DNA of 5,197 nucleotides from an uncultured bacterium (lineage in GTDB: Bacteria; Pseudomonadota; Gammaproteobacteria; Burkholderiales; Burkholderiaceae_E). Position 1 is the stretch's first letter. Each line of letters starts with the position of its first letter. Made by a program: the position numbers and the translations under genes. The notes under the pieces were generated by a model. It was not told where the DNA came from. It ran no database searches and was given only the letters and a program-made list of their open reading frames with translations. Positions 1 to 5,197 of the stretch are shown piece after piece. Location of the stretch: contig CAIPGD010000026.1 in assembly GCA_903864485.1 (NCBI GenBank), positions 1 through 5,197 of the forward strand. The letters are read 5' to 3'.

Positions 1-91
1 CGCCAGACCGCGCGGGGCTCGCCTTGGCAAGGAGGGTCCTGAGGTCGGCAAACCGGTAGGTTTCGGCGCCAATGGCGTAACGGTAGGCCAC
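1..91 (-). CDS. eutB: Ethanolamine ammonia-lyase large subunit, N-terminus (partial, runs off the left edge)
   Basis: Only the first 30 codons are present. They begin at a GTG (89-91) and read MAYRYAIGAETYRF followed by ADLRTLLAKASPARSG. This matches the EutB N-terminus from memory: an aromatic 'YxF' strand, then a helix with 'LAKASPxRSGD'. EutB with EutC forms the adenosylcobalamin-dependent enzyme that converts ethanolamine to acetaldehyde and ammonia; the catalytic barrel lies outside the window. The frame has a TAG at 143-145 and no ATG after it, so GTG 91 is the best start; a CTG at 101-103 is a weaker alternative. No Shine-Dalgarno is visible before the GTG, so translation may depend on ribosomes arriving from the preceding gene. 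The queC-hutD frame overlaps the whole visible part of this gene. It is the last visible gene of the leftward unit; eutC would be expected further left. Identity is fairly sure, the exact start is not. Confidence 0.85.
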   Translation of the reverse strand, partial: MAYRYAIGAETYRFADLRTLLAKASPARSG

Positions 92-1577
92 AGGGAAGAC
101 CAGGGTAGGGAACGATTGCCGCGCTGGAATCGAGAATGGATTCTAGCGTGATCAGGGTCAGCCACGGCTTCGAGCCGGCTGTTGAGTCACTGGGTAGAGG
201 GCGCGCAAGGACGAGGCCAATGTCTGATACTTCCCGCAGGATGACGCCCTCGCCCGCGCGCAGAATCAGGGATTGCTTTGCAGCCGAATCGCCCGCGGAC
301 CACTCAATCCGATACGACCCAGCAACCACGAACGCCACGGTGGCCAAAGTGGTCAAGGTAGTCGGGGACGCCCAGTGATGGTTGTGTGGAAGGGATGCGT
401 GGTCGCCCTGCGCTGAATCCGGAACCGGTTCGCCGTGGATCACGAGAACGGTACTGCGCACCTGCTCACGTCGGGTCATGAGATTAAGGGCTTGAACCGT
501 TGTCGCGGCGATCTGCGCCTCGATCGCTTCTTCACCGCCAAACGAGATCCGTTCGCCCGGATCGGTCAGAGTGATTGGGGCGCCACGCTGGTTCAGGATC
601 AGGGGGCCGCCGTTGAGCAGAATCAATGTCCGGTCGACTTGTTCGAAAGTGGAGAAACGACCACTTGTCTCAATGTCGGCGACGCTGATCCGCCAAGACC
701 AGTTGGGATCGCTAGATCCGGTCGGGGTGTCCGTACGCCTGTCAGTGGCCAGGGTTCTGGTTACGCCCTGGCCGTTTTTCCAGGGCTCTGGCTTTGCATC
801 GACGAGCGCGAAGCGCTGAATCGAATGGGTCGGATGGGTCGGATGGGTCGGATGGGTCGAATGGATCGGGCGGGGCTTGCTTGGCTGGTAGCGTTCCCAA
901 CCCGCCTTGCGCAGCGCGCAGGCCGGGCAGTCGTCGCATCCATAACCCCAAGAATGCAGGCGAGATCGATCGCCTAAGTAGCACGAGTGAGTTTCTAGTC
1001 GGATCAACTCAACGAGCACGTCCTCACCCAAATCCGCGGCCATGGCCCATGTGGCCGCTTTGTCCAACCACATCAACGGGGTCTCGATCACGACCCGCGT
1101 GTCCAGACCGAGTGATAGCGTGACCTGCTGGGATTTGAGGGTGTCATCCCGACAGTCGGGATAGCCGGAATAGTCCGTCTCGCACATCCCGCCGACCAGC
1201 ACGCTAAGCCCGCGCCGGTAGGCTAACGCGCCAGCCAAGGTGAAAAAGAGGAGATTTCGACCGGGTACGAAGGTGTTGGGCAAGCCGTTGGCGTTGAACT
1301 CAATGGCGCGCTGCGAGGTCAGTGCGCTCGAGCTGATTTCGCCCAGTGCGGCGAGATCAAGCACGCGATCCTCGCCAAGTTTTTTGCCCCAGGCCGGGAA
1401 GCGCTCTCGCAGCGATTGCAACACCTGGGTCCGGCACTGGAGCTCGATCCGGTGCCGTTGCCCATAGTCAAAACCAATGGTTTCGACCCGCTCGAAGCGG
1501 TCAAGGGCCCAGGCGAGGCAGGTGGTCGAATCCTGCCCGCCAGAGAAAAGGACCAAGGCGCCAGCATGCGGGTTCAT
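1..1577 (-). CDS. queC: QueC-HutD fusion: 7-cyano-7-deazaguanine synthase joined to a HutD/Ves-family cupin (no stop inside the window)
   Basis: The frame is open from ATG 1577 to the left edge, 525 codons without a stop. Residues 1-234 are a full-length QueC: PP-loop SGGQDSTTC (12-20), DYGQRH (37-42), FVPGRNLLFFT (103-113), GYPDCRDD (138-145), ETPLMWLDKAATW (165-177) and the zinc-binding cysteines C199, C214, C217 and C220. QueC makes preQ0 from carboxy-deazaguanine, ATP and ammonia in queuosine synthesis. Residues 235-252 are a His-Thr-Pro linker. Residues 253-480 resemble HutD/Ves: PWKNGQGVTRTLA (265-277), WSWRISVADIETSGRFSTF (293-311), VDRTLILLNG (314-323) and ALNLMTRR (363-370). HutD is a cupin implicated in controlling histidine utilisation. 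No ATG, GTG or TTG lies in frame before the HutD part, which supports a true fusion. The start has AAGG (1585-1588) 7 nt upstream and lies 15 bp after the oxidoreductase stop. The roughly 45 codons after residue 480 have no recognised family and overlap eutB, so the true end is unknown. Confidence 0.85.
   Translation of the reverse strand, partial: MNPHAGALVLFSGGQDSTTCLAWALDRFERVETIGFDYGQRHRIELQCRTQVLQSLRERFPAWGKKLGEDRVLDLAALGEISSSALTSQRAIEFNANGLPNTFVPGRNLLFFTLAGALAYRRGLSVLVGGMCETDYSGYPDCRDDTLKSQQVTLSLGLDTRVVIETPLMWLDKAATWAMAADLGEDVLVELIRLETHSCYLGDRSRLHSWGYGCDDCPACALRKAGWERYQPSKPRPIHSTHPTHPTHPTHSIQRFALVDAKPEPWKNGQGVTRTLATDRRTDTPTGSSDPNWSWRISVADIETSGRFSTFEQVDRTLILLNGGPLILNQRGAPITLTDPGERISFGGEEAIEAQIAATTVQALNLMTRREQVRSTVLVIHGEPVPDSAQGDHASLPHNHHWASPTTLTTLATVAFVVAGSYRIEWSAGDSAAKQSLILRAGEGVILREVSDIGLVLARPLPSDSTAGSKPWLTLITLESILDSSAAIVPYPGLPCGLPLRHWRRNLPVCRPQDPPCQGEPRAVW
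825..869 (+). repeat. 9-bp tandem repeat (minisatellite) encoding the QueC-HutD linker
   Basis: Five consecutive 9-bp units of ATGGGTCGG run on the plus strand: three perfect copies (825-851), then ATGGGTCGA (852-860) and ATGGATCGG (861-869). Read on the minus strand in the queC-hutD frame, each unit gives roughly Thr-His-Pro, so the protein has IHSTHPTHPTHPTHSIQ at about residues 238-254. Because the unit is three codons long, gain or loss of copies by slippage would change linker length without breaking the frame. Confidence 0.92.
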
Positions 1578-1592
1578 GGTCGGACCTTGGGT

Positions 1593-2777
1593 TCAGGACA
1601 CCGCGCCAACACCGTATTTGCCGGTGAGCAAGCTGCCAGTGCGAAAACGCTCAAGTGCGTAGGGTGTGAGTGGAACATCGGTCGCCAGGCCGATTGCCTC
1701 CTGTGCAAGGATGCGCCCGATCCCCGGTGAGAGCTTGAAGCCATGGCCGGAAAACCCGTACCCCACGATCAACCCCGACATGCCTTCGACGCGACCGAGC
1801 ACCGGGTTCCAATCAGGTGTGACGTCGTAGACACCGGTCCACGACGAGGCCACCCCGGCCGCTTCGTAAGAGGGGAATCGCTCGGCAACTTGGGTTGCCA
1901 CTTCGATGATCGTATCCATCGAGATGTGGCCCTGTTCGTTGTCGGGTGCAGCGAGGGTCTCGCCCGCGATACCTTCGCTCACCAGCATTTGCGTGCCGCC
2001 ATAACTGCGGCAATACAGCATGCCGGGAGAGCCTAAATCCTTGTACACCGGCATTTGGTAGGTGTAAGGCTCTGGGCCTTCCAGTGCGAAGACGGTATGC
2101 CGCTCGGCGTTGACCGGGGAGGCAATACCGGTCCAACGCTCAATATCGCGGGCCCAGATGTTTTGGGTGCTGATGATGAGGGGTGCGTTGAAGCGTCCGA
2201 TCGAGGTGTCGACGCCGACCACATGACCCTGTTCATGCAAAAGCGTATGCACTTCAACGCCTTCGATGATTTTTGTGCCAAGGCGACGGGCCGAGCGGGC
2301 GAAACTGGTCGCGACCAGATAGGCGTCGGCGAACCCAGCTTCGGGTTCATAACCAATCAAGGCGGCGTCATCAAAGCGCGCGATTGGTAACAAGTCGCCG
2401 GCCTGCTTGGCGTCCAGGGTCTGAACTTGAATGCCCTTGGCGCGCTGACCGTCGAGCGCTGAGCGCAACGCGTCGAGCTTGTTGCCGTCGGGGGCCGCGA
2501 TCAGATAGCCGCAGGCCACGAGCCCAGCCGATGCTTCCGGGTCGCCCAGATATTGGGAGAAATTCTTGAACACTTGCCATGAGGCTTTAGCGAGCTCGAC
2601 ATTTTCAATCACCGAATAGTGGGTTCGCAAAATCCCCGAGGACTGTGAGGTGGTCCCCGCGCCGATCTGCGTCCGATCGAGAACCAGGATCCTGCCCGCC
2701 CCAAATTTGGCGAGGTGATAGGCGACCGAACTGCCGATCACGCCAGCCCCAATCACAATTACGTCATAATTTTCCAT
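1593..2777 (-). CDS. FAD-dependent oxidoreductase, DAO family (sarcosine oxidase beta-subunit-like)
   Basis: This 394-residue protein is expected to use FAD to oxidise a secondary amine, N-methyl amino acid or amino acid in the cytoplasm; the substrate is unknown. The N-terminal dinucleotide-binding fold has VIGAGVIGSSVAYHLA (GxGxxG at residues 10-15), with D34 at the end of the second strand positioned for the ribose. The segment SQSSGILRTHYS (44-55) and the C-terminal flavin segment DVTPDWNPVLG through GYGFSGHGF (318-347) are typical of the DAO/SoxB/MSOX group. Length fits single-subunit members. By eye alignment, the position of the covalent flavin cysteine of monomeric sarcosine oxidase is Gly315, so FAD is probably non-covalent. 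There is no signal peptide. ATG 2777 has GAGG about 6 nt upstream. It follows the regulator by 36 bp and precedes queC-hutD by 15 bp. Family is certain, substrate is inference. Confidence 0.88.
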   Translation of the reverse strand: MENYDVIVIGAGVIGSSVAYHLAKFGAGRILVLDRTQIGAGTTSQSSGILRTHYSVIENVELAKASWQVFKNFSQYLGDPEASAGLVACGYLIAAPDGNKLDALRSALDGQRAKGIQVQTLDAKQAGDLLPIARFDDAALIGYEPEAGFADAYLVATSFARSARRLGTKIIEGVEVHTLLHEQGHVVGVDTSIGRFNAPLIISTQNIWARDIERWTGIASPVNAERHTVFALEGPEPYTYQMPVYKDLGSPGMLYCRSYGGTQMLVSEGIAGETLAAPDNEQGHISMDTIIEVATQVAERFPSYEAAGVASSWTGVYDVTPDWNPVLGRVEGMSGLIVGYGFSGHGFKLSPGIGRILAQEAIGLATDVPLTPYALERFRTGSLLTGKYGVGAVS

Positions 2778-2813
2778 ACGAACCTCAAAGTGAACGTGCA
2801 GGTCATTGCGCCA

Positions 2814-3428
2814 TCATGCGGGCGGTGATTGCGGGTACAGGATGACTGACAAGAATTTGATCGGGCACGCCACCAGGCGCTCGGGTCCGTGCGGGAGTGT
2901 GCCCTGAAAGGTGAGCGAGTCGCCGGGCTCCAGCAAGTAGGTTTGCTGCCCACACCGGTATTCGATCTGGCCCTCGAGCATGTACAGAAATTCGGTCCCG
3001 GGGTGCTGAAAAATCGGATAACGCTGCGAGTCGTCATCCATCGTGATCAAGAATGGTTCGAAAAGCTTGACCGGTCCCTGGTCATAGGCCAACAGATGGT
3101 AGGTGTGCCCACTCTTCGTCCCGCGGCGCACGACCTCCATTCCCTGACCGCGCTTGACATGCTGCGCGGTTGCTCCGGTCGCATCGTACTTGTTGAACAG
3201 CAGCGCCATTGGCACGCCGAGGGCGCGGGCGATTCGCGACAGCGTGTCGAGCCCAGCCGTGGTCTGACCGGTTTCGATTTTTGAAAGCATGCCGCGACTG
3301 AGATTAGCCATCTCGGCCACCTGAGCCAGCGTCAAGGCATGGCGCAGGCGCAAATCACGGATCGCTGATCCCACCGAGTCCTCGAGTGAGGGCGGCTGTG
3401 CGTTGGGGTCAATGGTCAGGCGGTCCAT
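2814..3428 (-). CDS. XRE-family transcriptional regulator with C-terminal cupin domain
   Basis: This is a 204-residue one-component regulator with a Cro/C1-type helix-turn-helix at residues 20-77 (TLAQVAEMANLSRGMLSKIE at 33-52) and a cupin_2 sensor at about 139-198 (HPGTEFLYMLEGQIEY, then PGDSLTFQGTLPHGP). Regulators of this build commonly control neighbouring amine or amino-acid catabolic genes by binding a small ligand in the cupin barrel. The first cupin motif has one His and one Glu but lacks the full HxH pair, so metal binding may be altered or absent. It is the first gene of the leftward unit and faces glnT across a short control region, so it probably regulates both directions. Start choice is open: ATG 3428 is preferred, but an in-frame TTG at 3479 would add 17 residues (MYASKETPSG...) and end 1 bp short of the glnT -35 box. 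Neither start has a convincing ribosome binding site. Confidence 0.85.
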   Translation of the reverse strand: MDRLTIDPNAQPPSLEDSVGSAIRDLRLRHALTLAQVAEMANLSRGMLSKIETGQTTAGLDTLSRIARALGVPMALLFNKYDATGATAQHVKRGQGMEVVRRGTKSGHTYHLLAYDQGPVKLFEPFLITMDDDSQRYPIFQHPGTEFLYMLEGQIEYRCGQQTYLLEPGDSLTFQGTLPHGPERLVACPIKFLSVILYPQSPPA

Positions 3429-3465
3429 GGCAGCAGATGAAATGACGAACCCGGAAGGGGTTTCC

Positions 3466-3491
3466 TTTGATGCATACAAATTGCTCTACAA
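3466..3491. promoter_or_regulatory. Possible operator: clustered TTG/CAA inverted half-sites in the divergent control region
   Basis: TTTG (3466-3469), CAAA (3477-3480), TTG (3481-3483) and CAA (3489-3491) form nested inverted repeats: TTTG-N7-CAAA, CAA-A-TTG and TTG-N5-CAA. They lie immediately upstream of and across the glnT -35 box, where a divergent regulator such as the XRE-cupin protein could act. Arms are only 3-4 bp, so this may be chance. Confidence 0.25.
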
Positions 3492-3509
3492 GAAACTCGG
3501 CGCTATGAT
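3481..3509 (+). promoter_or_regulatory. Sigma70-type promoter for glnT
   Basis: A -35 box TTGCTC (3481-3486) is followed by a 17-bp spacer and a -10 box TATGAT (3504-3509), five of six matches to TATAAT. Transcription would begin near 3516, giving a leader of about 65 nt before the glnT ATG at 3581. The reverse complement of the -10 region reads TATCAT, so a leftward -10 could overlap it, but no good leftward -35 is visible. No sigma54 (GG-N10-GC type) promoter was noticed, although nitrogen genes often have one. Confidence 0.55.
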
Positions 3510-3532
3510 ACGTCGACTTTGTTGATCCGCGA

Positions 3533-3552
3533 ACCGAATCTCGGACCGAATC
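3533..3552 (+). repeat. Short direct repeat ACCGAATC in the glnT leader
   Basis: ACCGAATC occurs at 3533-3540 and again at 3545-3552, a 12-bp period, in the predicted untranslated leader of glnT. It could be a protein-binding repeat or chance; nothing else in the leader suggests a riboswitch. Confidence 0.35.
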
Positions 3553-3580
3553 CCACCAGTTTTACATTCTGGAGCTGTCG

Positions 3581-4978
3581 ATGACTGCTGATCCGTTGCT
3601 GAGCACTCTGGCACAAGTGGGCGCCGCTCTGCCTCAGCCCTTGAAATTTGGGACGGTCGATGCGGCTCAGGCGCACTTGAGCGCGCAGGGCGTGGGCCAT
3701 GTGCTCGCGCAGTTTGTCGATATCCATGGCGTTGCGAAGGCCAAGGCGGTGCCGGTTGCTCACCTCCAATCCATCCTGACCGATGGCGCTGGATTTGCCG
3801 GGTTTGCAATCTGGGGAGTGGGCATTGAGCCGCACGGTCCCGATTTCATGGCTGTTGGGGACTTGGGAACGATCTCGCTCATGCCCTGGCAGCCGGGGTT
3901 TGCGCGAATCGTTTGCGAGGGCCATGTGCACGGTGCGCCATGGCCATTCGATAGTCGCGTTTTACTGCGCCGTCAGATCGATCGCCTGACGGCACACGGG
4001 TGGACGCTCTTCACGGGTCTCGAACCAGAGTTTTCTCTCTTGCGTCGCAACGCGCAGGGCCAGATCGAGCCGTGTGATCCGAGTGATACCTTGGCCAAGC
4101 CCTGTTACGACTACAAGGGCTTGTCGAGGACCCGAATATTTCTTGAGCGGCTCTCGATCGCGCTTCGATCCACTGGCATTGATGTGTATCAGATTGATCA
4201 TGAAGATGCGAATGGTCAATTTGAGATTAACTACACTTACACCGACTGCCTGACCTCCTGCGATCACTTCATTTTCTTCAAAATGGCGGCCAGCGAGATT
4301 GCTCATGAGATGGGCTTGGTCTGTTCGTTCATGCCAAAGCCGTTCGCGAATCGGCCCGGCAATGGGATGCACATGCACCTGTCGATCGGCGATGGCGAGC
4401 GCAATCTGTTTCAGGATCGCAGCGACCCCAACGGACTCGAACTGTCGACTCTTGGTTATCAATTCCTGGGCGGATTGCTCGCCCACGCGCCAGCGTTGGC
4501 GGCCTTGTGCGCGCCAACCGTCAATTCATACAAGCGGCTGGTCGTCGGGCGATCACTGACGGGCGCAACCTGGGCGCCCGCTTACATCAGCTATGGCGAC
4601 AATAATCGCTCCACCATGGTCCGGATCCCAAAAGGCAGGCTCGAGCTGCGTTTGCCCGACGGATCGTGCAATCCCTATCTGGCGACCGCTGCGGTGATTG
4701 CCGCCGGCCTTGATGGGGTCGCCCGCAAGCTCGATCCCGGTGCGCCCCGTAACGTCAATCTGTACGACTGGAGCGAGTCTCAACTGGCCGAGGCCGGCAT
4801 CGGCAAGCTGCCGCAAAACCTGGATGCAGCGATTGATGCGCTCGCGGCCGATGCGGTGATTTGTGAGGCTTTAGCGCCGCTGACCGATGAATTCATTCGA
4901 CTCAAACGCATGGAATGGATCGAGTACATGCGTCATGTTTCCGAGTGGGAAATTAAGAACTACCTCGAATTTTTCTAA
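3581..4978 (+). CDS. glnT: Type III glutamine synthetase-like ligase (GlnT / gamma-glutamylmethylamide synthetase GmaS family)
   Basis: This 465-residue ATP-dependent ligase joins glutamate to ammonia or to a small amine. The N-terminal beta-grasp domain is at about 39-115 (QFVDIHGVAKAKAVPV, then GIEPHGPDFMAVGDLGT) and the catalytic domain follows. Visible active-site features are GLEPEF (146-151), DHEDANGQFEINY (206-218), the ATP-site motif KPFANRPGNGMHMHLS (253-268), NSYKRL (315-320), the arginine region DNNRSTMVRIP (340-350) and RLELRLPDGSCNPYLA (353-368). The PHGPD segment and the SEWEIKNYLEFF end fit the GlnT/GmaS group. Sequence alone cannot separate glutamine synthetase from gamma-glutamylmethylamide or gamma-glutamylethanolamide synthetase. 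ATG 3581 has GGAG (3571-3574) 6 nt upstream. The amidotransferase gene follows after 26 bp, matching known glnT-glx and gmaS-mgs groupings. An NLYD sequence at 393-396 recalls the adenylylation-site motif of GSI-beta. Confidence 0.9.
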   Translation: MTADPLLSTLAQVGAALPQPLKFGTVDAAQAHLSAQGVGHVLAQFVDIHGVAKAKAVPVAHLQSILTDGAGFAGFAIWGVGIEPHGPDFMAVGDLGTISLMPWQPGFARIVCEGHVHGAPWPFDSRVLLRRQIDRLTAHGWTLFTGLEPEFSLLRRNAQGQIEPCDPSDTLAKPCYDYKGLSRTRIFLERLSIALRSTGIDVYQIDHEDANGQFEINYTYTDCLTSCDHFIFFKMAASEIAHEMGLVCSFMPKPFANRPGNGMHMHLSIGDGERNLFQDRSDPNGLELSTLGYQFLGGLLAHAPALAALCAPTVNSYKRLVVGRSLTGATWAPAYISYGDNNRSTMVRIPKGRLELRLPDGSCNPYLATAAVIAAGLDGVARKLDPGAPRNVNLYDWSESQLAEAGIGKLPQNLDAAIDALAADAVICEALAPLTDEFIRLKRMEWIEYMRHVSEWEIKNYLEFF

Positions 4979-5004
4979 TGAATAAGACTTTTTAGGAATT
5001 TCTC

Positions 5005-5197
5005 ATGTGTGGAATCGTTGGCCTACTGGTCAAGACTGCAGCATTGCAGGAGCGCTTGGGCGAGTTGATGGTCCCGATGCTGATCGGGATGAGCGACCGT
5101 GGCCCTGACTCGGCGGGGATGGCTGTGTTTTCCGATCCGCTGCCTGAGGGCCAGCGTCAGATCAGTTTGTATTCGGGCTTAACTGACGCAGGTGCAA
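5005..5197 (+). CDS. Class II glutamine amidotransferase of the GlxB/MgsA type, N-terminus (partial, runs off the right edge)
   Basis: The first 64 codons are present and open to the edge. The protein starts MCGIVGLLV, so after removal of Met the N-terminal Cys2 would be the nucleophile of an Ntn-type glutaminase, and SDRGPDSAGMAVF (residues 31-43) is the conserved glutamine-binding loop of this class. With GlnT just upstream, the best match is the stand-alone amidotransferase subunit of split glutamate synthase: GlxB in rhizobial glnT-glx clusters, or MgsA of N-methylglutamate synthase in methylotrophs. Genes for the GXGXG-domain and FMN-domain subunits would be expected to follow. AGGA (4994-4997) lies 7 nt before the ATG. 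Amidophosphoribosyltransferase (PurF) and GlmS begin similarly, but neither would be expected directly behind glnT. Class is sure, subunit name is from context. Confidence 0.82.
   Translation, partial: MCGIVGLLVKTAALQERLGELMVPMLIGMSDRGPDSAGMAVFSDPLPEGQRQISLYSGLTDAGA

Noticed and set aside
435..977. A 180-codon plus-strand reading frame
   Set aside because: It lies antisense to the queC-hutD frame, has no family resemblance, and its GRM repeats are just the minisatellite read on the other strand.
742..984. Separate small minus-strand gene starting at 984 over the linker
   Set aside because: It is a shifted frame of the queC-hutD gene; its DPSDPSDPFD run is the minisatellite in another frame.
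1146..1162. Perfect 17-bp inverted repeat ATCCCGAC-A-GTCGGGAT
   Set aside because: It falls within the codons for the conserved QueC motif YPDCRD, and the arms do not extend further; protein constraint explains it.
3503..3931. A 142-codon minus-strand frame overlapping the start of glnT
   Set aside because: It is antisense to glnT and the control region, with low-complexity polar sequence and no recognisable domain.
3962..4486. A 174-codon minus-strand frame inside glnT
   Set aside because: Antisense to a strongly conserved enzyme gene; no motifs of its own.
4979..5004. Terminator between glnT and the amidotransferase gene
   Set aside because: The 26-bp gap has a short T-run (4989-4993) but no hairpin arms before it, and it contains the ribosome site of the next gene.
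1..5197. CRISPR array, tRNA, insertion sequence or prophage elements
   Set aside because: No regularly spaced repeats with spacers, no cloverleaf, transposase or terminal inverted repeats were seen; almost every base is coding.

Overview
The window looks like part of a bacterial chromosome with roughly 60% GC, most likely from a proteobacterium. I would guess a betaproteobacterium, from the style of the QueC, HutD, EutB and GlnT sequences, but that is an impression and not a measurement. It is almost fully coding: two divergent transcription units start from a single control region at about 3429-3580.

The leftward unit (minus strand, read from about 3428 down to 1) holds four genes. In order they are an XRE-cupin transcriptional regulator, a single-subunit FAD-dependent amine/amino-acid oxidoreductase of the DAO family, a very long reading frame that joins a complete QueC (7-cyano-7-deazaguanine synthase) to a HutD/Ves-type cupin, and the first 30 codons of eutB (ethanolamine ammonia-lyase large subunit). 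The gaps are 36 bp and 15 bp, and the last two frames overlap, so this looks like one operon.

The rightward unit (plus strand) has a good sigma70-type promoter at 3481-3509. It carries a complete type III glutamine synthetase-like enzyme (GlnT/GmaS family) and, 26 bp later, the first 64 codons of a class II glutamine amidotransferase of the GlxB/MgsA type, the amidotransferase piece of split glutamate synthase or N-methylglutamate synthase.

Taken together the genes point to small-amine use: gamma-glutamylation of an amine, transfer onto glutamate or 2-oxoglutarate, flavin-dependent oxidation, and cobalamin-dependent ethanolamine breakdown, probably under the cupin regulator. The actual amine (methylamine, ethanolamine, sarcosine or another) cannot be read from the sequence.

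The most unusual object is the QueC-HutD fusion. It keeps all visible QueC signature motifs, continues without a stop through a Thr-His-Pro tandem-repeat linker encoded by a 9-bp minisatellite, and enters a HutD domain that has no start codon of its own. The frame then stays open past the expected end of HutD, across the start of eutB in another frame, to the window edge.
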